Assembly (NCBI RefSeq): GCF_019049625.1
Contig: NZ_JAFMOY010000115.1
Span: forward strand, 37,210-101,209
Length of the DNA stretch: 64,000 nucleotides
Direction of reading: 5' to 3'
Source of the DNA: Rahnella ecdela
Lineage (GTDB): Bacteria > Pseudomonadota > Gammaproteobacteria > Enterobacterales > Enterobacteriaceae
A model generated the notes under the pieces. It worked only from the letters and a program-made list of their open reading frames with translations, made no database searches and was not told the origin of the DNA. A program made the translations under genes and the position numbers. This document shows positions 1 through 8,583 of the stretch, piece after piece. Within the stretch, counting starts at the first letter, position 1, and every line of letters begins with the position of its first letter.

Positions 1-849
1 CAGCGCAGAATGCACAACTTCTTTGGTTATCTGATTCATCTCAAGCGGTGAAACGCCGCCCAGGTTATTGATCAGCACCGCCAGCTTGTCGCTTTTTTTC
101 ACATGCTGCTGGAGCTTTTCAACCAGCGTATCCACCACTTTTTTACTGTTCTGGGTTTTCATCCTTGAGACGCCCGGCTCGCCGTGGATCCCTAAGCCCA
201 GCTCAACGTGGCCTGATTCGATACGCTGTTCTTCTTCATCTTCGCCGCCGCCCGGCAGACTGCAACCCGCGGCCGCCACACCAATACTGGCGGTGGCATC
301 AATGGCCTGCTGCGCAATTTTGGTGACGTCTTTGAGAGATTTCCCCTGCTCTGCGGCGTAACCGGCAATTTTATGCACCAGCACTGTCCCCGCGATACCG
401 CGCGGCTGCTTATTATCCGGCAGAGAAATGTCGTCTGATACCATCACCAGTTCAACGTCATAGCCCATGCCTTTGGCTTTCTCGGCAGCCAGGCCAAAAT
501 TCAGACGGTCGCCGGTGTAGTTTTTTACGATCAGCAGACAACCCGCTTTACCAGTGACCGCCACAATTGCATTCAGCACTGCATCCACGCTCGGTGAGGC
601 AAATACTTCGCCGCACACCGCCGCAGTGAGCATTCCTTTACCGACAAAACCGACGTGAGCCGGTTCGTGACCGGAGCCACCGCCGGAAATCAGAGCAACT
701 TTTTTCTTATCCCAGTCACGGCGAACCACCACGCGGATGGCCGGATCGATGTCCAGTTTTGCCAGATTTTTGTAGGGAGAGGTCAGGATCACCCCTTCGA
801 TAACATCGTTAATCAGAGACTTACGGTCATTCATAAAGAATTTAGACAT
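1..849 (-). CDS. dhaK: ATP-dependent dihydroxyacetone kinase, N-terminal part (runs off the left edge)
   Basis: The reverse strand reads MSKFFMNDRKSLINDVIEG from an ATG at 849 and stays open to the window edge, about 283 codons. It carries the DhaK-domain motifs SGGGSGHEPAHVGF, KNYTGDRLNFGLA and GIHGEPG; the last holds the histidine that binds dihydroxyacetone covalently in this family. The N-terminus and these blocks resemble the single-chain, ATP-using kinase of Citrobacter more than the PTS-dependent E. coli DhaK, so a fused DhaK-DhaL protein is expected to continue outside the window. The enzyme phosphorylates dihydroxyacetone to dihydroxyacetone phosphate in the cytoplasm. Its nucleotide-binding DhaL half is not visible, so the ATP-type assignment is inferred from sequence style. 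Confidence 0.85.
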   Translation of the reverse strand, partial: MSKFFMNDRKSLINDVIEGVILTSPYKNLAKLDIDPAIRVVVRRDWDKKKVALISGGGSGHEPAHVGFVGKGMLTAAVCGEVFASPSVDAVLNAIVAVTGKAGCLLIVKNYTGDRLNFGLAAEKAKGMGYDVELVMVSDDISLPDNKQPRGIAGTVLVHKIAGYAAEQGKSLKDVTKIAQQAIDATASIGVAAAGCSLPGGGEDEEEQRIESGHVELGLGIHGEPGVSRMKTQNSKKVVDTLVEKLQQHVKKSDKLAVLINNLGGVSPLEMNQITKEVVHSAL

Positions 850-964
850 GCCGGATCTTTCCTTTTAACTGTTTTCCAGGTGTTGTGAGGCAGCAAAAAC
901 ATACCTCTGCGTAATGCAGGTACCTGAAAACATAGCACAGGACAAAAATCAGGAAGGAGACGAG

Positions 965-986
965 AAAGGCGATTTCCCGCCTTTTT
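965..986 (+). terminator. Hairpin between dhaK and sdaB, terminator-like on the + strand
   Basis: AAAGGCG (965-971) and CGCCTTT (978-984) form a 7-bp stem with a 6-base loop, followed by Ts on the + strand. Both neighbouring genes are on the minus strand, where the tail after the stem is only CTCG, so its role is unclear. It may be a remnant or act weakly in both directions. Confidence 0.35.
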
Positions 987-1034
987 AGTCATATAAGGTA
1001 TCGCTGGAATACCCTAAACCATTTGGGGTAAATG

Positions 1035-1060
1035 AAGGCTGCCAATGCAGAGGCAGCCTG
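1035..1060 (-). terminator. Probable terminator of sdaB
   Basis: AGGCTGCC (1036-1043) pairs perfectly with GGCAGCCT (1052-1059) around an 8-base loop. It lies about 15 bases after the sdaB stop codon and is followed on the minus strand by the modestly T-rich TTCATTTA. Confidence 0.55.
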
Positions 1061-1074
1061 AAAGGAGACGGATA

Positions 1075-2442
1075 TTAGTTACACGCTAACACTTTAATCG
1101 CGAGGCCACCGGTTGAAGTTTCACGGTATTTCGAGTTCATGTCTTTACCGGTTTCGTACATGGTTTCGATAACTTTATCGAGACACACGCGCGGCTCGCT
1201 GGTACGGCGCAGCGCCATACGTGAAGCATTCACCGCTTTCACCGCTGAAATAGCATTTCGCTCGATGCACGGCACCTGAACCTGTCCCGCAAGCGGGTCA
1301 CAGGTCAGCCCAAGGTGATGTTCCATCGCAATTTCCGCGGCCATAAACACCTGCGCGGTGCTGCCGCCCAACAGTTCAGTCAGACCGGCTGCCGCCATAG
1401 AACACGCCACGCCGACTTCACCCTGACAACCGACTTCTGCACCGGAAATCGAGGCGTTCATTTTGAACAAAATGCCGACCGCACCGGACGCCAGGAAGAA
1501 ACGGCTGTAAGAATCCGGGCTGATCGGACGGATAAACTGATCGTAATACGTCAGTACCGCCGGAATGATGCCGCATGCGCCGTTGGTCGGTGCCGTCACC
1601 ACACGTCCCCCGGCGGCGTTTTCTTCATTTACCGCCATCGCGTACATATTGATCCAGTCCACAACGCCCATCGGATCGACATTATTTTTATCCTGTGTGA
1701 CCAGAATACGGCGCAGCGCTGCGGCACGACGGTTGATTTTCATCGGCCCCGGCAACAGACCTTCGGTATGGATACCGCGCGTAATGCCTTCGCTCATCAC
1801 GTTCCAGATGGCCGCAAAGTGACCGCTGATCTCGTTACGGGTATGGTCCGCCAGCTCGTTTTGCAGCATGAGAGCCGACAAAGAAAGGCCGGTGTCGGTA
1901 CAGTGTTTTTGCAAATCACTGGCTGAACGGAACGGATACGGACGCACCACCGGATTTTCGTCCTGCATACCGAATTTGCTGGCTTCGACAATAAAGCCGC
2001 CACCAATGGAATAGTAGGTTTGCGTGTACAGCAGCTCATCGCCGTTGAACGCGCTGATGGTCATGCCGTTTTCGTGCAATGGCAGATTATTAAAATGGAA
2101 ATTCATGCCGGAACCGGCCGGGAAATCCACTTCTTTCGCGCCTTTGCCCAACATCAGCCGCCCTGTCGTTTCCACCTGGCGGATAAACACCGGGATCGCA
2201 TCAATATCCACATCATCCGGCATATTGCCAGCCAGCCCCATGATGATCGCCAGATCGGTATGGTGGCCTTTACCCGTTAACGATAAAGATCCGTAGACAT
2301 CGACAACTACGCGGGTGGTAGCAGTAATATGGCCAGAAGAGATAAGTTCATCAGTGAATATTTTCCCGGCTTTCATCGGGCCAACAGTATGCGAACTGGA
2401 AGGACCAATACCAATTTTGAAAATATCGAAGACGCTGATCAC
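1075..2442 (-). CDS. sdaB: L-serine dehydratase (L-serine ammonia-lyase, SdaB type)
   Basis: Deaminates L-serine to pyruvate and ammonia in the cytoplasm. The protein begins ISVFDIFKIGIGPSSSHTVG, as in E. coli SdaB/TdcG, and holds APTNGACGIIPAVL, SGAEVGCQGEVGVACSMAAAG and CDPLAGQVQVPCIERNA, with the cysteines expected for the iron-sulfur type of serine dehydratase. I place the start at a GTG at 2442 (455 aa, the family length) because it has GGAG about 8 bases upstream and reproduces the family N-terminus; a longer in-frame reading to 2511 adds 23 atypical residues. It lies downstream of sdaC on the same strand, giving an sdaC-sdaB uptake and degradation operon as in E. coli. TdcG is a close paralogue, but the adjacent SdaC favours SdaB. 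Confidence 0.93.
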   Translation of the reverse strand: MISVFDIFKIGIGPSSSHTVGPMKAGKIFTDELISSGHITATTRVVVDVYGSLSLTGKGHHTDLAIIMGLAGNMPDDVDIDAIPVFIRQVETTGRLMLGKGAKEVDFPAGSGMNFHFNNLPLHENGMTISAFNGDELLYTQTYYSIGGGFIVEASKFGMQDENPVVRPYPFRSASDLQKHCTDTGLSLSALMLQNELADHTRNEISGHFAAIWNVMSEGITRGIHTEGLLPGPMKINRRAAALRRILVTQDKNNVDPMGVVDWINMYAMAVNEENAAGGRVVTAPTNGACGIIPAVLTYYDQFIRPISPDSYSRFFLASGAVGILFKMNASISGAEVGCQGEVGVACSMAAAGLTELLGGSTAQVFMAAEIAMEHHLGLTCDPLAGQVQVPCIERNAISAVKAVNASRMALRRTSEPRVCLDKVIETMYETGKDMNSKYRETSTGGLAIKVLACN

Positions 2443-2546
2443 GGTGGACACTCCATGTGAATAAGATGACGGGCAAAAACACGGGATAAAAGTGAGCAGG
2501 AATATCCCCACTCACTTTATTACACTTTATTTTAATGCGTTAATAA

Positions 2547-3830
2547 TTAACCAATCAGGCTAAATACGATGGCTGACATTGCAATCAGCCCCATAATAAC
2601 CACGAACACGTTGCTGATATGGCCGCTGTATTTTTTCATCGCCGGCACTTTGCGAATAGCATACATAGGCATCAGGAATAACAGCATGGCAATAATCGGG
2701 CCGCCCAGAGTTTCAATCATACCCAGAATACTTGGATTCAGAGTCGCGACTAACCAGGTGGTTAATAACATGAAGATGCCGGTATAACGGTTCAGCGTTG
2801 GCAGGGCAATAGTTTTACCTTTACCTCGCAGGGATTTAATCACCATACCGTTGAAACCTTCACGCGCGCCCAGATAATGGCCGAGGAAAGATTTAGTAAT
2901 CGCAATAAAGGCAATAAACGGTGCGATATATTCAATGACCGGGTTAGAGAAGTGGTTGGCTAAATAAGACAGAATAGACACGTTCTGCGATTTGGCTTCC
3001 ATCAGGTCTGCCGGGGACAGGCTCAGGACGCAACTGAACACGAAGAACATCACAGTGATAACCATCATGATGTGGCTAAATGCCAGAATACGTGAACATT
3101 TTTTCTCAGCGTCATCTCCGTACTCTTTGCGTTTTGCGACAGCAAAAGAGGAGATAATCGGTGAGTGGTTGAAGGAGAACACCATCATCGGGATGACCAG
3201 CCACAGCGTCATCAGCATGCCGTGGCCCACGCCATTGCCGGACAGCGAGACATTTTCAAACACTGACGTATTCCAGTTAGGAATAAGGTACAGCGCCAGC
3301 GCCATCAGCACTGCAACAAACGGGAACACCAGAATACTCATCGCTTTTACGATCATATCCTGACCAAAATGCACCAGCGTCATTAAGCCCAGAATGAGGA
3401 TCAGTGACAGCAATGCGCGTGGGGGCGCATTCATATGCATCTGGTGAGTAATAAAGCTTTCAACGGTATTGGTGATCGCCACGCTGTAAACCAACAGAAT
3501 AGGATAGATGGCGAAAAAATAAAGCAGCGTAATTAATTTACCAGCTGAAATACCAAAATGCTCTTCCACGACTTCCGTAATATCTTCACCGGCATTCTTT
3601 CCGGATAATACAAACCGGGTTAATCCGCGGTGAGCGAAGAATGTCATTGGAAACGCGAGGATCGCCATGATGATTAATGGAATTAAACCACCGATGCCAG
3701 CATTAATAGGAAGAAAAAGAACACCTGCGCCAATTGCCGTTCCATATAAACCTAACATCCACATGGTGTCTGTTTTGCGCCAGGAGCTTACCGATTTTTT
3801 AGACAGTGTCCCGATTGTTGTATTATCCAT
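2547..3830 (-). CDS. sdaC: Serine transporter SdaC (HAAAP family)
   Basis: A 427-aa inner-membrane protein, almost wholly hydrophobic with about 11 membrane segments. It starts MDNTTIGTLSKKSVSSWRKT and then follows E. coli SdaC closely (MWMLGLYGTAIGAGVLFLP, VVEEHFGISAGKLITLLYFF, KSFLGHYLGAREGFNG). It imports L-serine, in E. coli by proton symport, and feeds the dehydratase encoded by the next gene on the same strand about 100 bases downstream. TdcC, the threonine/serine paralogue, is the alternative; sequence similarity and the sdaB neighbour favour SdaC. Confidence 0.93.
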   Translation of the reverse strand: MDNTTIGTLSKKSVSSWRKTDTMWMLGLYGTAIGAGVLFLPINAGIGGLIPLIIMAILAFPMTFFAHRGLTRFVLSGKNAGEDITEVVEEHFGISAGKLITLLYFFAIYPILLVYSVAITNTVESFITHQMHMNAPPRALLSLILILGLMTLVHFGQDMIVKAMSILVFPFVAVLMALALYLIPNWNTSVFENVSLSGNGVGHGMLMTLWLVIPMMVFSFNHSPIISSFAVAKRKEYGDDAEKKCSRILAFSHIMMVITVMFFVFSCVLSLSPADLMEAKSQNVSILSYLANHFSNPVIEYIAPFIAFIAITKSFLGHYLGAREGFNGMVIKSLRGKGKTIALPTLNRYTGIFMLLTTWLVATLNPSILGMIETLGGPIIAMLLFLMPMYAIRKVPAMKKYSGHISNVFVVIMGLIAMSAIVFSLIG

Positions 3831-4413
3831 GATTCCTCAGTACCTAATTATAAAAATAATTCCGTTTCCCCAGGAATGGTTGATGTTTTATTACTGCACC
3901 CGTCATCAAAAAAACCACCCTGACGGATAAAACATACCATTAATGCGGGCATGATACCTATTGGCAGCATAAAAATCTGGGTAACAGCGTGGCTTTGAGA
4001 TCATGGTCACGAATATCCCTAAAACGCGGTCTGATATTCCTTTAAATTCCAAACTATTAACATTTTCTCTAATTTAAATTCATCAAATAGTGATTACGGT
4101 AACATTTATTTTTTGTGATATTTTGTTATACCCGTGACTATTATTTAAATAACGGTTGAAATACCACCAAGATGTTTTATTTATAGACTCAATTCCCTTG
4201 CCTGATCGCTCAATTATTAATCACATAAGAAATGAAATACTTTAGCATTCCTTCATAATGTGCCGTTTTTCTTCCTTGTGTAAAAAATACGGCACAAAGA
4301 GAGCCACATTGCAGAACGAAAATTTTTCCACTTACACTTTCAGAACTATTGCCGATAAAGTTATTCTTACGCCACTGTAATAATTTCAACCAGAAGCAAC
4401 ACAGAGCGACTCA
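3831..4413. promoter_or_regulatory. Divergent intergenic region between sdaC and yfiR
   Basis: 583 AT-rich bases with no convincing gene. It must hold the promoters of the leftward sdaCB operon and probably the rightward yfiRNB operon. A TGTGA half-site near 4115 is compatible with CRP, which activates sdaC in E. coli, but the matching half is poor, so no operator is assigned. Confidence 0.4.
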
Positions 4414-5001
4414 ATGGGAAAAGCCCGATCAACTTTTTGCCCGTCAGTAAGTACATCCCTGCGCCGTTTTGTTAAGGCTGCGTATGGTGTTGCCCTGCTG
4501 ATGATGCTGCTGGTCGCTCCGCTGACATCGGGTGTTGCTCAGGACAGCGATCCGCAGGCGGATGCGGCGGTCGCGCAGACCGTGAACGGCATTCTGAGTT
4601 ACTCACGCTGGCCGGGCGCCACGCCTTCTTCCGTATTAACACTTTGCATCATCCCGCCCGTGAAATATGCCGCGCAACTGACCCCCGATGGCAGCGCATT
4701 CACCGGAAGACCGCTCAAAGTCATGACGCTTCCCTTCGACAGCCCGCTGCTCATCTCAGAGTGCGACGCCATTTATTCCGGCAGCACGACAGCGGAGCAG
4801 CAGGCGGATTTACATCAGCGTCTGGAAGGTCATGCCATTTTAACTATCGGTGAGCAGGATGATGCCTGTGCATTACTGAACGCATTTTGTCTGGTGATGA
4901 CACCATTTCATACCGGATTCAAACTGAATCTGGACACGCTGTCCCGCAGCGGCGTGCGGGTTAATCCCGCCGTATTACAACTTGCCAGGGAAAAGGAGTG
5001 A
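4414..5001 (+). CDS. yfiR: YfiR, periplasmic repressor of the diguanylate cyclase YfiN
   Basis: A 195-aa protein with a basic N-terminus and a hydrophobic stretch at about residues 22-42, read as a signal peptide, then a DUF4154-type domain (IPPVKYAAQLTPDGSAFTGR). Four cysteines at 78, 117, 152 and 159 have the spacing of the two disulfide pairs of Pseudomonas YfiR. In the family, YfiR sits in the periplasm and holds YfiN inactive until a redox or envelope signal, or capture by YfiB, releases it. The first gene of a tight yfiR-yfiN-yfiB operon; its stop codon is 2 bases before the yfiN start chosen here. The gene order makes the assignment strong although YfiR is poorly conserved. Confidence 0.88.
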   Translation: MGKARSTFCPSVSTSLRRFVKAAYGVALLMMLLVAPLTSGVAQDSDPQADAAVAQTVNGILSYSRWPGATPSSVLTLCIIPPVKYAAQLTPDGSAFTGRPLKVMTLPFDSPLLISECDAIYSGSTTAEQQADLHQRLEGHAILTIGEQDDACALLNAFCLVMTPFHTGFKLNLDTLSRSGVRVNPAVLQLAREKE

Positions 5002-5003
5002 CC

Positions 5004-6284
5004 ATGGATAATAAAATTCCTGTTCCTGACGTTGAACAGTCGGGCCAGCGCCTGACGCTGAGCGCTGCACTGAACCGAATTCATGTGATTGTGATTTTGA
5101 CGGCGATCGGACTCGCCGGTTTTCTGCTGACGTTGCTGGCGTTAATCGCCCTGCGCTCACACGCGGAAAGCAATCTGCAACTGACCGCGCGCGCCATCGG
5201 CTACACCACTGAAGCCGCGCTGGTCTTTAATGACCCGGCGGCAGCACATGACTCGCTGGAATTTATCGCCCGACGCGGCGATTTCGCGCAGGCAAAAATT
5301 CTGACTCCGGCGGGGGCGACCTTCACCGAGTGGCAGCGGCCGGTCAACAGCAACTGGGACAAACTTGGCCAGATAGTCGGTCATGTGGCGTTTCCGGAAC
5401 CCGTCACGATACCGGTGGTGCATTCTGGCTCAGTCATCGGTACCGTCTGGCTGGCGGGCAACGGCAGTAGCCTGATTGTTTTTCTGCTGGAAACGATTCT
5501 CAGCCTGCTTGGGTGTCTGGTGCTGACCGCGCTGGTTGCGCTGTATTTTTCCCGCCGGATGCAAAAAGGCATTGTCGATGCTCTCGGCCACATTACGCAT
5601 GTCACCCATGAGGTCAGTGCTAACCGCTCGTTTAATCTGCGCGTTCCTTCCGCGCCGATTGCCGAGCTGCACACACTGAGCCAGGACTTCAACAGCCTGC
5701 TGACGGAGCTTGAAGCCTGGGAGAACCACATGAGGAATGAAAACGTCTCATTGACGAAAAAAGCATTGCACGACGGTCTGACCGGTCTGCATAATCGCGC
5801 GTTTTTCATTGATACCCTTAATCAATGTTTCAATCCGATGCGCCCGCCGCTTTCGCTGGCGTTGCTGTTTATCGATATTGATAATTTTAAGGAAATCAAT
5901 GATTCGCTCGGACACGCTGCCGGCGACCGGGTGCTGATGGTGATTGGTGAACGGCTGGCGAAAACGCTGCGCAAAGGTGATGTGCTGGCCCGTCTGGGCG
6001 GCGATGAGTTTGCCATTCTGCTTGAGCCGATGATTTCTACCGCCGAAGCGGTGGCGTTCGCTGAACGGATTGTCGATATCATGAAAACGCCGGTCATTTT
6101 GCTTAACAACAAAACGCTGGATGTGTCACTCAGTATTGGCATTGCGCTTTCGCCCTCACAGGCAAACAGTGCAAAAGAAATTCTGGAAAAGGCCGATGAG
6201 GCCATGTATCGCTCGAAAAAAATCTCTGGCAGTTGCTGGCATGTTTCTACAGGAATGCCACTTTCCGCTGCAATGAAAAACTAA
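5004..6284 (+). CDS. yfiN: YfiN (DgcN), membrane diguanylate cyclase
   Basis: Synthesises c-di-GMP from two GTP. A transmembrane helix at about residues 28-52 is followed by a periplasmic CHASE8-like sensor domain, a second helix near 155-180, a HAMP-like linker and a C-terminal GGDEF domain. The active-site loop reads ARLGGDEFAIL and is preceded by RKGD exactly five residues before GGDEF, which is an inhibitory I-site, so product feedback is likely. I choose ATG 5004 over the GTG at 4998 because the AAAAGGAG ribosome site overlaps the GTG. The gene is flanked by its expected regulators yfiR and yfiB. The predicted output is raised biofilm and exopolysaccharide and reduced motility, by analogy. 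Confidence 0.92.
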   Translation: MDNKIPVPDVEQSGQRLTLSAALNRIHVIVILTAIGLAGFLLTLLALIALRSHAESNLQLTARAIGYTTEAALVFNDPAAAHDSLEFIARRGDFAQAKILTPAGATFTEWQRPVNSNWDKLGQIVGHVAFPEPVTIPVVHSGSVIGTVWLAGNGSSLIVFLLETILSLLGCLVLTALVALYFSRRMQKGIVDALGHITHVTHEVSANRSFNLRVPSAPIAELHTLSQDFNSLLTELEAWENHMRNENVSLTKKALHDGLTGLHNRAFFIDTLNQCFNPMRPPLSLALLFIDIDNFKEINDSLGHAAGDRVLMVIGERLAKTLRKGDVLARLGGDEFAILLEPMISTAEAVAFAERIVDIMKTPVILLNNKTLDVSLSIGIALSPSQANSAKEILEKADEAMYRSKKISGSCWHVSTGMPLSAAMKN

Positions 6285-6293
6285 AAGGAATTA

Positions 6294-6797
6294 ATGACAA
6301 TGAAGACCTGCACTACTTTTAAAACCTGGTATCAGTTCGCCGCGATGGGACTTTGCATTCTGTTGCTGGCCGCCTGTCAGAGCAAACCTGCGGGATTAAC
6401 ACCGGAACAAATCGCCGTGCTGCAAAAAAATGGCTTCTCACAGACCGAGGCGGGCTGGGAACTGGGGCTGGATGCCAAAGTTCTGTTTGGGAATAATCAG
6501 GACACGCTTTCCGCCGAAAGTAAGCAGTCAGTGGAAAAACTGGCGGGCGAACTTCTGCACGTTGGTCTGAATAAGGTCAATCTCGACGGCCATACTGATA
6601 ATTACGGCGACGCCAGCTACAACAACGATCTTTCGCTGCGCCGTGCGAATACCGTTGCCGCCGCCTTTGCCGATGCTGGTATGCCACGCGCCAATATCCA
6701 TACCCGTGGATTAGGCCAGAGCCAGCCAGTTGCCAGCAATAAAACCCAGGCAGGACGCGCGCAGAACCGCCGCGTGTCTGTGATTATTGTGGTTTAA
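6294..6797 (+). CDS. yfiB: YfiB, OmpA-like outer-membrane lipoprotein
   Basis: A 167-aa lipoprotein. A signal peptide ends in the lipobox LLAAC (acylated cysteine near residue 28), followed by an OmpA-C peptidoglycan-binding domain with HTDNYGDASYNNDLSLRRA and GLGQSQPVASN. In the YfiBNR system it is tethered to the outer membrane and titrates YfiR away from YfiN when the envelope is stressed. It starts 9 bases after yfiN with an AAGGAA ribosome site. Its last 14 bases overlap the 3' end of the convergent LysR gene, so the two transcripts collide here and no hairpin terminator separates them. Confidence 0.9.
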   Translation: MTMKTCTTFKTWYQFAAMGLCILLLAACQSKPAGLTPEQIAVLQKNGFSQTEAGWELGLDAKVLFGNNQDTLSAESKQSVEKLAGELLHVGLNKVNLDGHTDNYGDASYNNDLSLRRANTVAAAFADAGMPRANIHTRGLGQSQPVASNKTQAGRAQNRRVSVIIVV

Positions 6798-7671
6798 CCG
6801 ACAACAATCCCACCAGATGCAGCGCGGCCTTGCAGTTATCTGTTCTGCGCCAGGCCAGCGCGATTTGCGTCGTTAATGTCTGCCCTGCCAGGGGCAGACA
6901 CCGCACATTGGTTTCATCAATCTTACTCAGCGACGCCGGCACCAGCGCGTAACCAAATCCTGTCGCCACCATACTCAGCGCCGAAGTAATTTGCGGACAT
7001 TGCTGTCCGTAGCGCGGCGTAAAGCCCGCTTCTTCGCAGGCCTGCGTCACGGCATCATAAAGCCCCGGCGATAAATCGCGGGGAAAGGTGATCAGCGTCT
7101 CGTGGCGCATCGCCGCCAGCCGGACTTCTTTTCCCTGACTGAGGGGATGGCTTTTGGGCAGCGCCACCCTCATTTCCTCGATATCCAGCACCTTATAACT
7201 AAACTCTTTACTACGCTCACACGGCAGACGGATAAATGCCGCATCCAGCGCACCCTCGCTCATCACCGTCATCAGCCCCGCCATATCCTTTTCCTGCGGC
7301 TCAAGAGTCATGCCTGGATATTTATCCCGAAAACGATGCAACAGCGCAAAAACCTGCGGATTAAACGCCGTCGACGTGGCAAAGCCAATACGCAACGTAC
7401 CGTTCAGTCCGCGTGCCACAGCGCGGGTGCGCTCAAGGGTGGCATCGGTCAGTTTGATGATAGTTCGCGCGTCGTCGTACAGCACTTTTCCGGCTTCGGT
7501 CAGCTCGACGCCACGGGTCAGACGTTTAAGCAAAGGCGTACCGATTTCATGTTCGAGCCGCTGGATTTGCTGGCTCAGAGGAGGCTGGGAGATCCCCAGT
7601 TGTTCGGCAGCACGGGTGAAGTGGCCCGTTTCTGCAACCGCGACAAAATAGCGCAGGTGACGAAGTTCCAT
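6784..7671 (-). CDS. budR: LysR-type regulator of the acetoin genes (BudR/AlsR type)
   Basis: A 295-aa LysR-family protein. An N-terminal winged helix-turn-helix (MELRHLRYFVAVAETGHFTR, then AAEQLGISQPPLSQQIQRLE) is followed by a periplasmic-binding-like effector domain. It is divergent from budA across 103 bases, the classic budR-budAB arrangement, in which the regulator activates acetolactate and acetoin formation in response to acetate and acidification. I did not find an unambiguous T-N11-A operator in the gap. The specific name rests on context; the LysR family call is certain. Confidence 0.85.
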   Translation of the reverse strand: MELRHLRYFVAVAETGHFTRAAEQLGISQPPLSQQIQRLEHEIGTPLLKRLTRGVELTEAGKVLYDDARTIIKLTDATLERTRAVARGLNGTLRIGFATSTAFNPQVFALLHRFRDKYPGMTLEPQEKDMAGLMTVMSEGALDAAFIRLPCERSKEFSYKVLDIEEMRVALPKSHPLSQGKEVRLAAMRHETLITFPRDLSPGLYDAVTQACEEAGFTPRYGQQCPQITSALSMVATGFGYALVPASLSKIDETNVRCLPLAGQTLTTQIALAWRRTDNCKAALHLVGLLSVKPQ

Positions 7672-7774
7672 ATCAAAAACGTCTCAAAGTGAACACCTCC
7701 TCATATTGGAACTGTGCGCTGAATGGGGTCAACCTTTTCGTTAGCAAAGTTAATTATTCGACGGAGACCCCTGC

Positions 7775-8557
7775 ATGAAAACCCATTCCGGATCCTGTTC
7801 CTGCGTCGCGGACATTGCCCGCACGGCGACGGCTTTTAAACATCAGCACCCTGACCGTGTTTTGTATCAGTCCTCGTTGATGAGCGCCCTGCTGAGCGGC
7901 GTGTATGAAGGCGACACCACGATGGCGGAATTGCTAAAACACGGCGATTTTGGTCTCGGCACCTTCAATCATCTGGACGGGGAACTGATCGCGTTTAACA
8001 GCAACATCTTCCAGCTGCGCGGTGACGGCAGCGCCCGGCGCGCCCTTCCCGAACAAAAAACGCCGTTTGCCGTCATGACATTCTTTAACCCGACGAATGA
8101 ATACGTCATTGACCGTCCGCATACCCGCGGGCAAATCCACAAGGTGATCGACAACGCCGTCGCCAGTCAGAACACCTTCTGCGCCCTGCGCATTGATGGC
8201 GAGTTCAGCCGTGTCGAAACCCGCACCGTGCCGGAACAGCACCGCCCGTATAAGCCGATGCTGGAAGCCATCGAAGCCCAGCCGACGTTTCATATCGAAC
8301 ACAGCCAGGGCGTGCTGATCGGATTTCTGACTCCGGCCTATATCCAGGGCATCAACGTAGCGGGATATCACGAACATTTCATTAACCAGGCGCGAAGCAG
8401 CGGCGGTCATGTGCTGGATTATCAGGTGGAGCGCGGCGTGCTGACCTTCGGCACGGTGGAGAAGTTACTGATCGACTTCCCGCAGGACAGCGATTTCCTG
8501 CACGCTAATTTATGTCCTGATGATTTAAATGATGCGATTCAGTCCGTTGAGAGTTAA
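7775..8557 (+). CDS. budA: Alpha-acetolactate decarboxylase
   Basis: Converts 2-acetolactate to acetoin with release of CO2. The 260-aa sequence has family blocks [55 protein letters not shown] and the metal-binding [12 protein letters not shown], where two histidines coordinate zinc. A GGAGA ribosome site lies 7-8 bases before the ATG. It is cotranscribed with budB, 26 bases downstream. Together they take pyruvate to neutral acetoin, limiting acid stress during fermentation. No budC (acetoin reductase) follows, so any reduction to butanediol must be encoded elsewhere. Confidence 0.95.
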   Translation: MKTHSGSCSCVADIARTATAFKHQHPDRVLYQSSLMSALLSGVYEGDTTMAELLKHGDFGLGTFNHLDGELIAFNSNIFQLRGDGSARRALPEQKTPFAVMTFFNPTNEYVIDRPHTRGQIHKVIDNAVASQNTFCALRIDGEFSRVETRTVPEQHRPYKPMLEAIEAQPTFHIEHSQGVLIGFLTPAYIQGINVAGYHEHFINQARSSGGHVLDYQVERGVLTFGTVEKLLIDFPQDSDFLHANLCPDDLNDAIQSVES

Positions 8558-8583
8558 CAGCCGCCAGCAAAAGGAATAACGTC

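Noticed and set aside
1315..1926. Long rightward frame inside sdaB
   Set aside because: High-GC antisense shadow of a conserved gene, with no family features.
4100..4150. CRP operator upstream of sdaC
   Set aside because: Only one good TGTGA half-site is present and the partner half is poor.
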